A stretch of 64,000 bases of DNA from DASYKT01 sp963718105 (GCA_963718105.1 OY970352.1:1674001-1738000); one strand, 5' to 3'. Positions 26,981 to 35,756 are shown, counted from the stretch's first letter. Numbers and translations are program-made. Notes: generated from the sequence alone by a model not told the origin.

Positions 26981-27307
26981 TCAAAACATCGCGTAAATGA
27001 ACGGGGAAACTTCCTCCGTCGATTCTTCGTCTTCCTTGATGGTTTCGGCCAACTCCACCAGGAGCTCGGCCAACTCGTTAAAGTCCCGCCAGAGTGTTTC
27101 TAATTCTTTTGCTAAATTGGCGGAATCTATTTCGTGAATATAATTGCCGTCATCATTTCTTTCAATATAATAACTCTCCGCCTCATCATCTTTGCCAGTA
27201 GGGAAGAATCGGGTGCCGCGCTCTTTTGCTTTTTCAGCCAAAGGCAGCAGATGCTCGCGATAAAACGCGCGCAGGATCTTTTCTTTTTGTTCGTGTGTCA
27301 GGCTCAT
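26981..27307 (-). CDS. Small acidic protein of unknown function
   Basis: A 108-residue protein; ATG at 27307 chosen because the longer frame runs into a repeat. The sequence begins MSLTHEQKEKILRAFYREHL and its C-terminal third is strongly acidic (ETIKEDEESTEEVSPFIYAM). Mostly helical, no signal peptide, no family recognised. It lies downstream of a methyltransferase gene on the same strand with a composite repeat between. Confidence 0.65.
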   Translation of the reverse strand: MSLTHEQKEKILRAFYREHLLPLAEKAKERGTRFFPTGKDDEAESYYIERNDDGNYIHEIDSANLAKELETLWRDFNELAELLVELAETIKEDEESTEEVSPFIYAMF

Positions 27308-27329
27308 AAAAAACCATTCGGTAAAACTG

Positions 27330-27443
27330 GGAGCGCCGGCCCCGCTTGTCAGTAGCGTCTGCGTTAGCAGATGCGTAAAGCCGCAAGAACGCACATGAGC
27401 GCGACCCATTCGCGCTTGCCGGCGAGACACCGGCGCTTCCAGG
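27330..27443. repeat. Composite family C/B palindrome
   Basis: Family C arms (gggagcgccggccccgc and gccggcgagacaccggcgct) contain the family B arm cagtagcgtctgcgttagca. The inside also has the catgagcgcgacc string shared with the 17930 and 35064 copies. Confidence 0.75.
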
Positions 27444-27444
27444 A

Positions 27445-28710
27445 TTACGCGAACTTTCTCCGGTACATTTTTTCCCGCACGGCGTCGATCATTTTTCGGG
27501 CAGCCGGTGCTTCGATGCGGTTTAGTTTTCCGCTGCCGTGTTTCAGAAACAAATAAACGCTTTCGAATTTACGGATGTTATGGCTCTGATGAAAATGCCA
27601 CATTTCACGGTTATGTGCCAGCGACACCTGCGCGACGCGAACGGTGCAATCCAATCCCAGGCGTCCGAGCCTTTCTTTCAGTTTTGTCTCGAGCACATTT
27701 TCACCCGAATTTAGTATCGGCGAAAGCGCGGCAATGCAGGTGACGCCGTTTTCAGTGAGCAATCCCGGCACGGTTTCGATAAAATCCAAACACAGCCCGA
27801 TTCCCATCTCGCCGCCGAAAGCATCGACGGCGCTGTCGGCATATTCTTCCGGAAAAAACAAAAACGGCAGATTCCAGCTCACCAGGTCGAATTTTCCATA
27901 GCGGCCGCCCAGCTTTAACGCATCGTCTTCGTAAACGCGGACGCCGGCCAGGTTATTAAGTTCGGCGTTAAACTGCGCCAGAATGGCCGCCCGCCGGTTG
28001 ATATCGACGCCTATGCTCTCGCCAAAACCTTGCGCCTTTTTTGTAACTGACAACAGGATCGCGCCGGCCCCGACGCCGCAATCAAGATAGCTGCCAGGAT
28101 TTTTGCCGCTTACCGGCAAGCCGCTTTCCGCCATGATCTCTATCTGCCGCAGGGAGTCGAGCCCGATGTAGGTGTGATTGAACGGCGCCAGATCTTTATC
28201 ATTATTATCAGGCACAAAATCTTCCGGCAGCATCACGGTTTCGTGCGGGTTGCCGTGATCGTTAAGCGGGTCTACCAGCAGCAGCAATCCATCGAGCACG
28301 ACGATGCTAAATTTGCAGACGAATTTACCATCACCTTCAGAAGAAAGCGTCTCGCGCAGAAATTTGTGACGGAGCCATTTATCGACGCGGTCGGCACCGA
28401 TGATATCCTCCCATTGCTCACGCGATAAGTGATCGTTGCGGCGAAAAGCGCTGTAGAGAAGTTTGTCTCTCGGCGTGGCTGATCGCAGGTAAAACGACGA
28501 AAGCGCCGAAGCATCAAGCTGCGAGCTTTCACCTTTCAGATAGCGTTTCAAGATGCGCGTTTCGTTACCGAGCGGAAGCCCGCCAATCTTGGGCGGCGGA
28601 TATTTTTGCAGGCGTTCCAGCCCCAGGCCGCGCAGCGTCGCCGCAAAAGGCTCGCGGTGTTTACCTTCAAGGTTTGTGATCCAATCTTCGCTGGGGCGGT
28701 AGTAGCGCAT
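27445..28710 (-). CDS. Class I SAM-dependent methyltransferase
   Basis: A 421-residue protein. Motif I is SYLDCGVGAGAILLSV (about residues 205-220), followed by GVDINRRA (acidic ribose-binding residue in strand 2) and the catalytic-loop position SWNLPF, which corresponds to the NPPY/NLPF motif of enzymes that methylate side-chain or base nitrogen. The N-terminal 190 residues form a separate domain with RPSEDWITN and LSREQWEDII. The overall plan resembles HemK-like or RsmC-like enzymes. The substrate cannot be read from sequence. Confidence 0.82.
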   Translation of the reverse strand: MRYYRPSEDWITNLEGKHREPFAATLRGLGLERLQKYPPPKIGGLPLGNETRILKRYLKGESSQLDASALSSFYLRSATPRDKLLYSAFRRNDHLSREQWEDIIGADRVDKWLRHKFLRETLSSEGDGKFVCKFSIVVLDGLLLLVDPLNDHGNPHETVMLPEDFVPDNNDKDLAPFNHTYIGLDSLRQIEIMAESGLPVSGKNPGSYLDCGVGAGAILLSVTKKAQGFGESIGVDINRRAAILAQFNAELNNLAGVRVYEDDALKLGGRYGKFDLVSWNLPFLFFPEEYADSAVDAFGGEMGIGLCLDFIETVPGLLTENGVTCIAALSPILNSGENVLETKLKERLGRLGLDCTVRVAQVSLAHNREMWHFHQSHNIRKFESVYLFLKHGSGKLNRIEAPAARKMIDAVREKMYRRKFA

Positions 28711-28718
28711 AAAATTCT

Positions 28719-28826
28719 ACGGAGCGCCGAATTCATTCGGCAAGCGCGGTTACGCGCTAACATTGCGATAATTAGGAAACATATTGAACGCTACGCGTTC
28801 ATGCCGAATAAATTCGGCGCTCCCGT
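28719..28826. repeat. Family C-type palindrome (gaattcattcgg variant)
   Basis: Arms gagcgccgaattcattcggc and gccgaataaattcggcgctc enclose gcgcggttacgcgc and gaacgctacgcgttc hairpins. It lies between the carbamoyltransferase and methyltransferase genes. Confidence 0.75.
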
Positions 28827-30677
28827 TTAATCCAATTCGTACTCCTGTTTCCACGATTCGTCTTTTTCAACCGCGAGCTGTTCCGTTTTCCAGAGCAAGC
28901 AATCTTCCAGCACCAGCAGGTCCATCTCGGTCCGCATAAAGCAGCGATAAGCGTCCTGCGGCGTACAGACGATCGGCTCGCCGCGCACATTAAAAGATGT
29001 GTTGACAACAACGGCACAGCCCGTCAGTTTTTCGAATTCTTTTATCACAGAGTAAAAGGCCGGGTTGTCATCCGGGTGCACGGTTTGCACGCGCGCGCTG
29101 TGATCGACGTGCGTGACGGCCGGAATGTCGCTGCGCGGTTTATTGACGACCGCCATCAAGTCGTCATCTCCCGCGTCAAACGCAGTGGTGTCCATCGCGA
29201 TCTGCCGCTCTTTTTTCACCGGTGCGACCAGCAGCATATACGGGCTTTCAGTGTCGAGCTCGAAATATTCCGCCGCCTTTTCCACCAGCACCGAAGGCGC
29301 GAACGGGCGAAAAGATTCGCGATATTTAATTTTCAGATTCATCGTCGCCTGCGTTTCGGCACGGCGCGGATCGCCCAAAATAGAGCGCCCGCCCAGCGCA
29401 CGCGGCCCAAATTCCATCCTGCCATTTAAATAACCGACGACTTTGCCGTCCGCCAACGCCTGCGCGATCTGTTTGGCGCGCCCGGCCTCGCCGGCGATCT
29501 GGTGATAGGGAAAACTTTTGCGGTCGAGAAACGCGCGCACCTCGTTTGACGAAAACTTCGGGCCAAGATACGAGCCGCGCTGCGTGTCGCGCCCGGTTGG
29601 GTTCATCGTCCTTTTGATGCCGAATTTTTGATACGCCATCAGCAGCGCGCCGCCCAGTGCGCCGCCCGCGTCTCCGGCAGCAGGCTGAATCCAAACATTG
29701 TCAAAAATTTTCTCGCGCTGTAATAAACCGTTGGCCACGCAGTTGAGCGCCACGCCGCCGGCCATCACAATATTTTTCTTGCCGGAAATTTCACGCAGGT
29801 GCCGCGCGGTTTTAAGCACGATCTCTTCGGCCACGGCTTGCACCGAAGCGGCCAGGTTCATTTCGCGCCGCGTGATCACCGATTCCGGCGCGCGTGCGGG
29901 CCCGCCGAAAAGCGCGGCAAAATTTTCGTTCGTCATCCGGTCGCTGTCGAGATAACCGAAGTATTCCATGTTCAAACGAAACGAGCCGTCGTTTTTTATA
30001 TCGATCAGTTTTTCACGAATGATGTCGGCATAGACCGGTTTGCCGTAGGGCGCGAGTCCCATCAATTTGTACTCGCCGGAGTTGACTTTAAATCCCGTGA
30101 AATACGTGAACGCGCTGTAGAGCAGGCCGAGCGAGTGCGGATAGTCGATCTCTTTTAAGAGCTTCATCCGCTCGCCTTCGCCAAGACCTAGTGTAGTGGT
30201 CGCCCATTCGCCCACGCCGTCAAAGGTTAGTATCGCCGCTTCGGAAAACGGTGAAGGATAAAACGCCGAGGCCGCGTGCGAAGCATGATGCTCGGTGAAA
30301 TAAACCTTCACATCAGCTTTCAACATATCCTTGATATATTTTTCGACGAAAAGTTTTGTGCCCAGGATCGAGCGGCTGGCTTTTATCCATTGATCTTCGG
30401 TTTGCGGCGTTTTCGATAGGATCGACTTTAATACGCGATCGAGTGTCAGCAGCGGATGGTCGTAAAAAACAACGGCGTCCAGTTCGTCGGCTTCGATAAA
30501 GGCTTCGCCCAGGCAGTAATTGATCGCGTGGCGGGGGAAGCGCGGGTCATGCTTTTTACGCGAAAAACGCTCTTCCTGTGCCGCGGCAATGATCTCGCCG
30601 CCGCGCACGATCGCCGCCGCCGAATCATGATAAAAAGCCGAGATGCCCAATATTGTCGGTATCGTTGGAGCGTTCAT
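28827..30677 (-). CDS. Carbamoyltransferase (NodU/CmcH family)
   Basis: A 616-residue enzyme of the usual family length. The N-terminal Kae1-like domain begins LGISAFYHDSAAAIVRGGEI and AQEERFSRKKHDPRFP, with metal-binding histidines in TEHHASHAASAFYPSPF and the ATP site in MAGGVALNCVANG. The C-terminal YrdC-like domain contains GRMEFGPRALGGRSILGDPR and ends before KLTGCAVVVNTSFNVRGEP. It transfers a carbamoyl group from carbamoyl phosphate, via carbamoyl-AMP, to a hydroxyl of a sugar or antibiotic. Its ATG overlaps the GDSL stop by four bases, so the two are co-translated. Substrate inferred to be a surface glycan. Confidence 0.95.
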   Translation of the reverse strand: MNAPTIPTILGISAFYHDSAAAIVRGGEIIAAAQEERFSRKKHDPRFPRHAINYCLGEAFIEADELDAVVFYDHPLLTLDRVLKSILSKTPQTEDQWIKASRSILGTKLFVEKYIKDMLKADVKVYFTEHHASHAASAFYPSPFSEAAILTFDGVGEWATTTLGLGEGERMKLLKEIDYPHSLGLLYSAFTYFTGFKVNSGEYKLMGLAPYGKPVYADIIREKLIDIKNDGSFRLNMEYFGYLDSDRMTNENFAALFGGPARAPESVITRREMNLAASVQAVAEEIVLKTARHLREISGKKNIVMAGGVALNCVANGLLQREKIFDNVWIQPAAGDAGGALGGALLMAYQKFGIKRTMNPTGRDTQRGSYLGPKFSSNEVRAFLDRKSFPYHQIAGEAGRAKQIAQALADGKVVGYLNGRMEFGPRALGGRSILGDPRRAETQATMNLKIKYRESFRPFAPSVLVEKAAEYFELDTESPYMLLVAPVKKERQIAMDTTAFDAGDDDLMAVVNKPRSDIPAVTHVDHSARVQTVHPDDNPAFYSVIKEFEKLTGCAVVVNTSFNVRGEPIVCTPQDAYRCFMRTEMDLLVLEDCLLWKTEQLAVEKDESWKQEYELD

Positions 30678-31777
30678 TCTGCGGCCGCTCCTTCGGCTTT
30701 GTTGGGAAAGAATCTATACAAAGTTTTCGCCAGCGACTTAGCCAGTAATTTATGATGCTCCGGCGTCGGATGAATGTCTTTTTCAAACCGGAAGCCGCGG
30801 CGTTCGGCTTTCGGCACGCCGTAATAATCGGCGAGCGGATCATGAAGAGTTAGAGAGTCTTTAGAGTTTATTGAGTTTATTGAGTTAATTGAGTCTATTG
30901 AGTTGATAGAGTCATGAGGATTTATCGAGCCGGTTAGATCGGCGGACTCAACAGACTCTATTAACTCAGCGAAGCGCTTTCGATAATTTTCCGGAGACGC
31001 TGTTTGCTCCACATATTGATAGAGAGGAACGGGCATCAGGATGACGGGCTTTTCGATCTCGGTGAGCCATTGTTTTAGGATCGCGCTCATCAATTGCCAC
31101 TCGCGGCCCGCGGGCGAATCGTATTCCGGCAGCGGCTGGTAGCCCGACATTTTCTGCACCACATCTTTTACGCCCAGTTTATTTACGATATTTCGCAGCC
31201 AGGGCATCCGCCCGCCCTGGTCGACAAAGTCTTTATCTTCTTCCGGCACGTCTTCGGGTTTTAAAGGCTCTTTTGGTACCGGCACATTTTGCAGGTTCAA
31301 GGCGCCGTCGGCTTCTAATTCGAAATAAGGTTTGGCCAATAAAACCTGCTCGCCTTCGGATGTAACGGATAGCCGGTGGCGCGCGGCTACGCGGCGGATA
31401 TTTTCCACCTGCGCCGCGATGATAACCAGGTCGTGTTCGTATTCTTTAGCGATCTCTCGCCAGACGAGGTAATGCTGGTCGGTGCCGGTGCCGGGCAGGG
31501 CAAAGTTGTAGATCTCAACATTCGGTAGAAGAGTTTCCAGCACGTCGCCGTAACGGTGCTTGTTGCTGACGGCGTCGCCGGCGGTGAATGAGTCGCCAAA
31601 AAGCAGGATGCGAAACTTATCGGGCGTTTTTTCCTTCGTATATTCGTGCTCGGAGCGGAAACCCGCAGAATTCGTCCGCACAAGATAGCCGCCGCCTTCG
31701 TGTTCGAGGCGGAGTTTAAGGCCGGGAATGAAGCGGTATCCGATGATCGGGTGATACTCGAAAAGCTGTATACTCAT
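30674..31777 (-). CDS. SGNH/GDSL hydrolase-like protein with repeat-derived insert
   Basis: A 367-residue protein without a signal peptide. Block I is LLFGDSFTAGDAV (nucleophile Ser63); the end KDIHPTPEHH supplies the Asp-x-His block of the SGNH fold. Residues about 272-312 are a low-complexity stretch (INSIDSINSINSINS) encoded by 9-bp family F repeats, just before the catalytic C-terminal block. It overlaps the downstream carbamoyltransferase by four bases. Many such proteins act as acyl transferases or esterases on surface glycans; this role is inferred from context. The insert is unusual and may be a flexible loop. Confidence 0.82.
   Translation of the reverse strand: MSIQLFEYHPIIGYRFIPGLKLRLEHEGGGYLVRTNSAGFRSEHEYTKEKTPDKFRILLFGDSFTAGDAVSNKHRYGDVLETLLPNVEIYNFALPGTGTDQHYLVWREIAKEYEHDLVIIAAQVENIRRVAARHRLSVTSEGEQVLLAKPYFELEADGALNLQNVPVPKEPLKPEDVPEEDKDFVDQGGRMPWLRNIVNKLGVKDVVQKMSGYQPLPEYDSPAGREWQLMSAILKQWLTEIEKPVILMPVPLYQYVEQTASPENYRKRFAELIESVESADLTGSINPHDSINSIDSINSINSINSKDSLTLHDPLADYYGVPKAERRGFRFEKDIHPTPEHHKLLAKSLAKTLYRFFPNKAEGAAAE
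30840..30965. repeat. Family F 9-bp repeats inside the GDSL coding region
   Basis: Units such as gagtttatt, gagttaatt and gagtctatt follow one another, interrupted by gagtcatgaggattt. On the coding strand they give the repeated Ser-Ile-Asn residues of the GDSL protein. Related units occur at 32890-33120, 33345-33440, 44973, 45412, 55664 and 58445. Confidence 0.75.
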
Positions 31778-31864
31778 TCAAAACGTTGATGCACAAGGAT
31801 TTTCGCCTGATTTTGCAAAGGAAAAGTATAAACCAAGGGTGAGGAATGCTCAAGATTGCGATAA

Positions 31865-31972
31865 GTAGCGCCGCCGTCCCGGCGGCTGTCCGGTGGGCGT
31901 CTCGCCCGCCGCTTTGATCGGAATGCGAGCGCGGGACGCGCTCACGACAGCCGCCGGGACGGCGGCGCTACA
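31865..31972. repeat. Family C variant palindrome
   Basis: Arms gtagcgccgccgtcccggcg and cgccgggacggcggcgctac with internal hairpins gcgggcgagacgccc-like and gagcgcgggacgcgctc. It fills most of the 31778-32065 gap between divergent genes. Confidence 0.75.
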
Positions 31973-32065
31973 ACTAAGATGACCTTTTATTTTTTTTGAG
32001 TTAAAATAACCCGGTAATATTGTGTCCGGACATAGGCCAACATATTTTAAGGAAACTGATGAATA

Positions 32066-32767
32066 ATGAGCACTTGCGTAAGCTGCGGAACGGTAAATAG
32101 AGAAGGCTCACAATTTTGTGACCAGTGCGGGGCGCTGCTGAAAACGACGGCGCCGTTCGGCCCGCGAAACGGCGGAGAATCGGCCGGCGCGCCGCAGATG
32201 GTGACGCCTATCCCGGCCTATGTGCCGCCCCCATCGTCGTCAGCGGTTTCGCCCTCGGTTTCGGACGCCTATGACACCGGCCCGGAAACAGGGACGCCGG
32301 GCGCCCACATCACTTCGCTCGGCGGGTTAGTGCCGTCCGATCCAGCCCCGCCGGCCGCACTGGAGACGATGCTGGCAGTTGCTTCTGCGGGGGCCAATGC
32401 CGATACCGAGCAAAAAGAGGAAACCGCCAAGAACGTTCACGCCAAGCTGATCATCGAACGCGGCTCGGCCGTCGGGACGGAATTTTCGCTTTCCACGGGC
32501 GAAGCTTATATCGGCCGTTGGGATGCGGACAACGGGATCTTTCCGGATGTCGATCTGGATGCGCACGACCCGGAAGCCAAGGTGTCTCGCCGCCACGCGC
32601 GGGTAACTTTTAAGGACGGCACCTATACCGTGGAAGACCTCGGCTCGACCAACGGCACTTTTATCAACCGGGGCCGCCGCTTGCTGCCGGGCAATCCTAA
32701 TATACTCAAGGACGGCGACGAAATAATCGTGGGTAAAACATTTTTGCGCTTTCACTCGGTCAAATAA
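32066..32767 (+). CDS. Zinc-ribbon and FHA domain protein
   Basis: A 233-residue cytoplasmic protein. An N-terminal zinc ribbon (CVSCG and CDQCG, residues 4-21) is followed by a Pro/Ser/Ala-rich linker (about 25-115) and a C-terminal FHA domain (about 125-230) with YIGRWDADN, VSRRHARVTF and LGSTNGTFIN, the phosphothreonine-binding signature. It lies 26 bases upstream of a Ser/Thr kinase gene whose own FHA domain has the same IFP.VDL...PE/QTKISRRHAR pattern. It is probably a substrate or adaptor in that kinase pathway. Confidence 0.92.
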   Translation: MSTCVSCGTVNREGSQFCDQCGALLKTTAPFGPRNGGESAGAPQMVTPIPAYVPPPSSSAVSPSVSDAYDTGPETGTPGAHITSLGGLVPSDPAPPAALETMLAVASAGANADTEQKEETAKNVHAKLIIERGSAVGTEFSLSTGEAYIGRWDADNGIFPDVDLDAHDPEAKVSRRHARVTFKDGTYTVEDLGSTNGTFINRGRRLLPGNPNILKDGDEIIVGKTFLRFHSVK

Positions 32768-32793
32768 ATAGAAACAAAAAACAGCTAAGCATC

Positions 32794-35061
32794 TTGGAAA
32801 ATACCACCGAAAACAAAATAGCTTGTCACGGCTGCGGAATGGACACCGGGCCGGACGCGGATTTCTGCCCGTACTGCGGCGTCCCTCAGAAGAAGAGTCT
32901 GGAAAGTCTGGGAAGTCTGGAAAGTCCGGGAAGCGAGCCGAGTCCAGAGAGTCTGGAGAGTCAAGATTTAGGAAATGAGGAAAGTAAGGGAAATGGGGAA
33001 AGTGAACCGAGTTCTCAGAACTCACCGGGTGGGCAGAGTACGGAGTCAGAACCGGGAGCGGTAGCGACCGGGTTTCCGGAAAGTCAAGAAAGTCTTGAGA
33101 GTTCAGAGAGTCAGGAGTCGGATGGCAACGGGTCAGTAGCGTCGGCGTCAGCCGATGCGCCGAAACCGGTAAGTTCGGTTAATGAAGACGAAGAAGATGA
33201 GCCGACCATTCTTTACACTTCGCAGGAATTTGAGCGCTTAACCACAGGTGAAGTGAGCGGGGGCGAAGTGCATGGCGAATCGAAAGATGAAAATGCGGAA
33301 TCGCCGGCCGTGGAAGCAAAAATCACCGGTGAGATTTCCGATCCCCTTGACCCGATTGGCCCGATCGACTCAATTCACTCGACAGACCCGGTAGACTCAT
33401 TAGATTCGATAAGCTCACCGGGCTCGATCCAGTCGCTTGGTAATATCGATACGATCGAGGATGTTTCGAATGATCTGCCGTCAGCGCCGGATTGGCTCAA
33501 AGAAGAGGGGCCCAGAGAGGTATCCTCTAATATCGTGCCGGAAAAGCCGGAGAATACCGGGGGCGACCAGCCTTTTACCAGTCAGATCGAAGAAGCCGAT
33601 ACGGCCGGGCGAAAAAGATCGAAACAGGCGCATGTGCTGACCGAAGGCGCGCTGCTCAATACCCGCTACGAGATCGTGCGCAAGATCGGCGGCGGGGAAA
33701 TGGGCGCCGTCTACCTGGCCAGCGACCGCAATCTCGGCGGCGTGCTGCGCGCGGTCAAGGAAATGGTCCAGTCGCATATCGAGCCCGAGCAGCAGGAAAA
33801 AGCGCTGCAGGATTTCAAACGGGAATCGATGCTTTTAACTTCGCTCGAGCATCCTTGCATCCCGACCATCTACGATTATTTTTATGACGAGACCGCCGGG
33901 CGTTTTTACCTGGTGATGAAATATATTTCGGGCGGCGATCTGGCGGCACGGCTGCGTTCGACACCCGAAGGCAAGATCGATGAAAAGAGCGTGACCGAGT
34001 GGGCGGCGCAGACGGCCGATGTTTTGGATTACCTGCACAGCCGCCAGCCGCCGATCGTCTACCGCGATCTGAAACCTTCGAATCTGATGATCGACGGTAA
34101 TACCGGCCGCATCATGGTGGTCGATTTCGGCATCGCGCGCTGGGTGACGAAGGATGAAAAAGGCGTCACCGCCGTGGGTACGATGGGCTACGCCCCGCCG
34201 GAGCTTTTCAGCGGCAACGTCGAACCGCGTTCGGATATCTACAGCCTGGGCGCGACGATGTTTCACCTGCTGACCGGCGCCGATCCGCAGAGCAATCCGC
34301 TGCTTATTTTTGATTTTTCCAAGAACCCGCGCCCGCGTCACGTCAACCCGAATGTTTCCAATGAAATGGAACAAATCCTGATGCGCGCCGTAGAGTATAA
34401 TGTCGAGCTGCGCTACGGGTCGGCGGCGGAGTTGCGCGAATCGCTGATCACGCACCTGGAACGCGTCCGGTACGGGCAGTTGACCTACGGGCCGCCGCAA
34501 ACGTCATCGCCGTCTGCGTCTTCAGGGGCAGGAATGACTTCGGGGCAGAACCTGGTGTTCTGCGGTTTCTGCGGGGAAAAGATCTTTGTCAGCGACGTCT
34601 TTTGTCCTTATTGCGGCGCCAAACAGGCCGTGGCCGACCCGCAGCAGGGCACGCGCCAGCCGGTGCCTTTTGCGCAGCAAATGCCGCATCAGTCATCGCA
34701 CCAGGCATCAGCTCAGACGCTGGCCCGCGTTACGGTTTTAGGGACCGGGGAACTTAATCCCCCGACATATCGTTTGGAAAAGCTGAGCAATGTGGTCGGG
34801 CGGCGCGACCCGCAGACGAATATTTTTCCCGAGGTCGATCTTTCCAAATACGATCCGCAGACCAAGATCTCGCGCCGGCACGCGCGCATCTGGAAAGAGG
34901 GCGACAGTTTTATGGTCGAAGACCTCGGCTCATCAAACGGCACGGTGGTGGTCAGCTCGATGAACGAAGCGATCAGGCTTTTGCCGCACCAGCCGCAAAT
35001 TCTGGTCCATAATAGTAAACTGGTGGTGGGCGATACGACTTTGCAGTTTGTGGTTGGATAG
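32794..35061 (+). CDS. Ser/Thr protein kinase with zinc ribbons and FHA domain
   Basis: A 755-residue protein with a TTG start, chosen because the next ATG would cut the first zinc ribbon (C11, C14, C25, C28). Residues about 32-250 are a low-complexity, Ser/Glu-rich linker containing in-frame copies of repeat families F, A (residues 84-96) and B (about 113-123). The kinase domain (about 290-560) has IGGGEMGAVY, the catalytic Asp425 in a YRDLKPSN loop (Tyr replaces the usual His), Asp444 in DFG, and GTMGYAPPE. A second zinc ribbon (CGFCG, CPYCG) and a C-terminal FHA domain (VVGRRDPQTN, ISRRHARIW, LGSSNGTVV) follow. There is no transmembrane segment. It is grouped with FHA, RDD and PP2C genes. 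Confidence 0.94.
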   Translation: MENTTENKIACHGCGMDTGPDADFCPYCGVPQKKSLESLGSLESPGSEPSPESLESQDLGNEESKGNGESEPSSQNSPGGQSTESEPGAVATGFPESQESLESSESQESDGNGSVASASADAPKPVSSVNEDEEDEPTILYTSQEFERLTTGEVSGGEVHGESKDENAESPAVEAKITGEISDPLDPIGPIDSIHSTDPVDSLDSISSPGSIQSLGNIDTIEDVSNDLPSAPDWLKEEGPREVSSNIVPEKPENTGGDQPFTSQIEEADTAGRKRSKQAHVLTEGALLNTRYEIVRKIGGGEMGAVYLASDRNLGGVLRAVKEMVQSHIEPEQQEKALQDFKRESMLLTSLEHPCIPTIYDYFYDETAGRFYLVMKYISGGDLAARLRSTPEGKIDEKSVTEWAAQTADVLDYLHSRQPPIVYRDLKPSNLMIDGNTGRIMVVDFGIARWVTKDEKGVTAVGTMGYAPPELFSGNVEPRSDIYSLGATMFHLLTGADPQSNPLLIFDFSKNPRPRHVNPNVSNEMEQILMRAVEYNVELRYGSAAELRESLITHLERVRYGQLTYGPPQTSSPSASSGAGMTSGQNLVFCGFCGEKIFVSDVFCPYCGAKQAVADPQQGTRQPVPFAQQMPHQSSHQASAQTLARVTVLGTGELNPPTYRLEKLSNVVGRRDPQTNIFPEVDLSKYDPQTKISRRHARIWKEGDSFMVEDLGSSNGTVVVSSMNEAIRLLPHQPQILVHNSKLVVGDTTLQFVVG
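32890..33160. repeat. Families F, A and B repeats in frame inside the kinase gene
   Basis: Family F 9-mers (agtctggaa, agtctggga, agtccggga) fill 32898-33030 and recur at 33085-33120. A family A arm (gtcagaaccgggagcggtag and onward) spans 33045-33076, identical over 32 bases to the intergenic copy near 61339. A family B arm (ggtcagtagcgtcggcgtca and onward) spans 33131-33159, identical over 29 bases to 37610-37638. All are translated. A second family F block is at 33345-33440. Confidence 0.85.
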
Positions 35062-35063
35062 AT

Positions 35064-35202
35064 ATGGAGCGCGGGCATCTTGCCCGCTGTCAGCAGCGTC
35101 TGCGTTAGCAGATGCGTAAGGCGTAAGAAACGCACTCGCTGACGCAAGCGCTACTGACATGAGCGCGGTGCCCCGCGTTGCATGCAAGAGCTCTGGCTCC
35201 CA
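35064..35202. repeat. Composite family C/B palindrome
   Basis: Family C arm gagcgcgggcatcttgcccg, family B arms agcagcgtctgcgttagcag and gacgcaagcgctactgac, then catgagcgcg and a degenerate right family C arm ending in ggctccca. An ATG in it (35159) opens the RDD frame early but is not the likely start. Confidence 0.7.
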
Positions 35203-35212
35203 AGATAGAATT

Positions 35213-35725
35213 ATGGCAGTAAGAACCGAAAGAGCCGTTCCGGCGCGCAGAATGGAACAGGTGATAGTCAATTTCGATGCGGAGCGGGTCGCGGCTCCGT
35301 TCGTGCTGCGCTGCGCCGCATTGTGCGTCGATTATATGGTGATCGTCGCGATCCCCGTGCTGATCATGATGATCGGGCGCATGATGGGTAATGACGGCAG
35401 CAAACTTCTCAGCGGCCCGCTCAATACGATGGGCTGGCTGATCGCGATATTGCTGGGATTGACCAATCTGATCATCCTGCCGGCGGTGGGCGGGCAGAGT
35501 TTGGGCAAAGCGCTGACCGGTATTCGCATAGTGGCGATGAACGGCGAGGCGGCAAATTTCAATCAATTATTGCGCCGTAATATTCTCGGGTACTTATTTA
35601 CCGTGGTCACGTTCTTTTTAGGATTTATCGCCGCCGCCTTCACGCCGGGCGGCCGCGCCCTGCACGATTACATCGCGGGGACCGTGGTCATTTACGCGCA
35701 GAAACGGCCGGCAGGGAGACAGTAG
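35213..35725 (+). CDS. RDD family membrane protein
   Basis: A 170-residue protein; ATG 35213 chosen since the upstream in-frame ATG lies in a repeat. It has the RDD layout: FVLRCAALCVDYMVIVAIPV (Arg and Asp around helix 1), a second helix near LGLTNLIILPAVGGQSLGKA, a conserved KALTGIRIV segment, and a third helix ending GRALHDYIAGTVVI. RDD proteins are small membrane proteins often of unknown role; some are linked with Na+/H+ antiport. It lies between the kinase and the FHA-PP2C gene, so a membrane-signalling link is possible. Confidence 0.88.
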   Translation: MAVRTERAVPARRMEQVIVNFDAERVAAPFVLRCAALCVDYMVIVAIPVLIMMIGRMMGNDGSKLLSGPLNTMGWLIAILLGLTNLIILPAVGGQSLGKALTGIRIVAMNGEAANFNQLLRRNILGYLFTVVTFFLGFIAAAFTPGGRALHDYIAGTVVIYAQKRPAGRQ

Positions 35726-35756
35726 GCAGCGGCAGTAGTCAGCGGCGGTAAGCGAT

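Noticed and set aside
27308..27430. N-terminal extension of the 108-residue acidic protein
   Set aside because: The extra residues come from the composite C/B repeat, and the ATG at 27307 begins a sensible protein.
35159..35212. Earlier start for the RDD protein
   Set aside because: The ATG belongs to the catgagcgcg string of the composite repeat; the RDD domain needs none of the extra residues.
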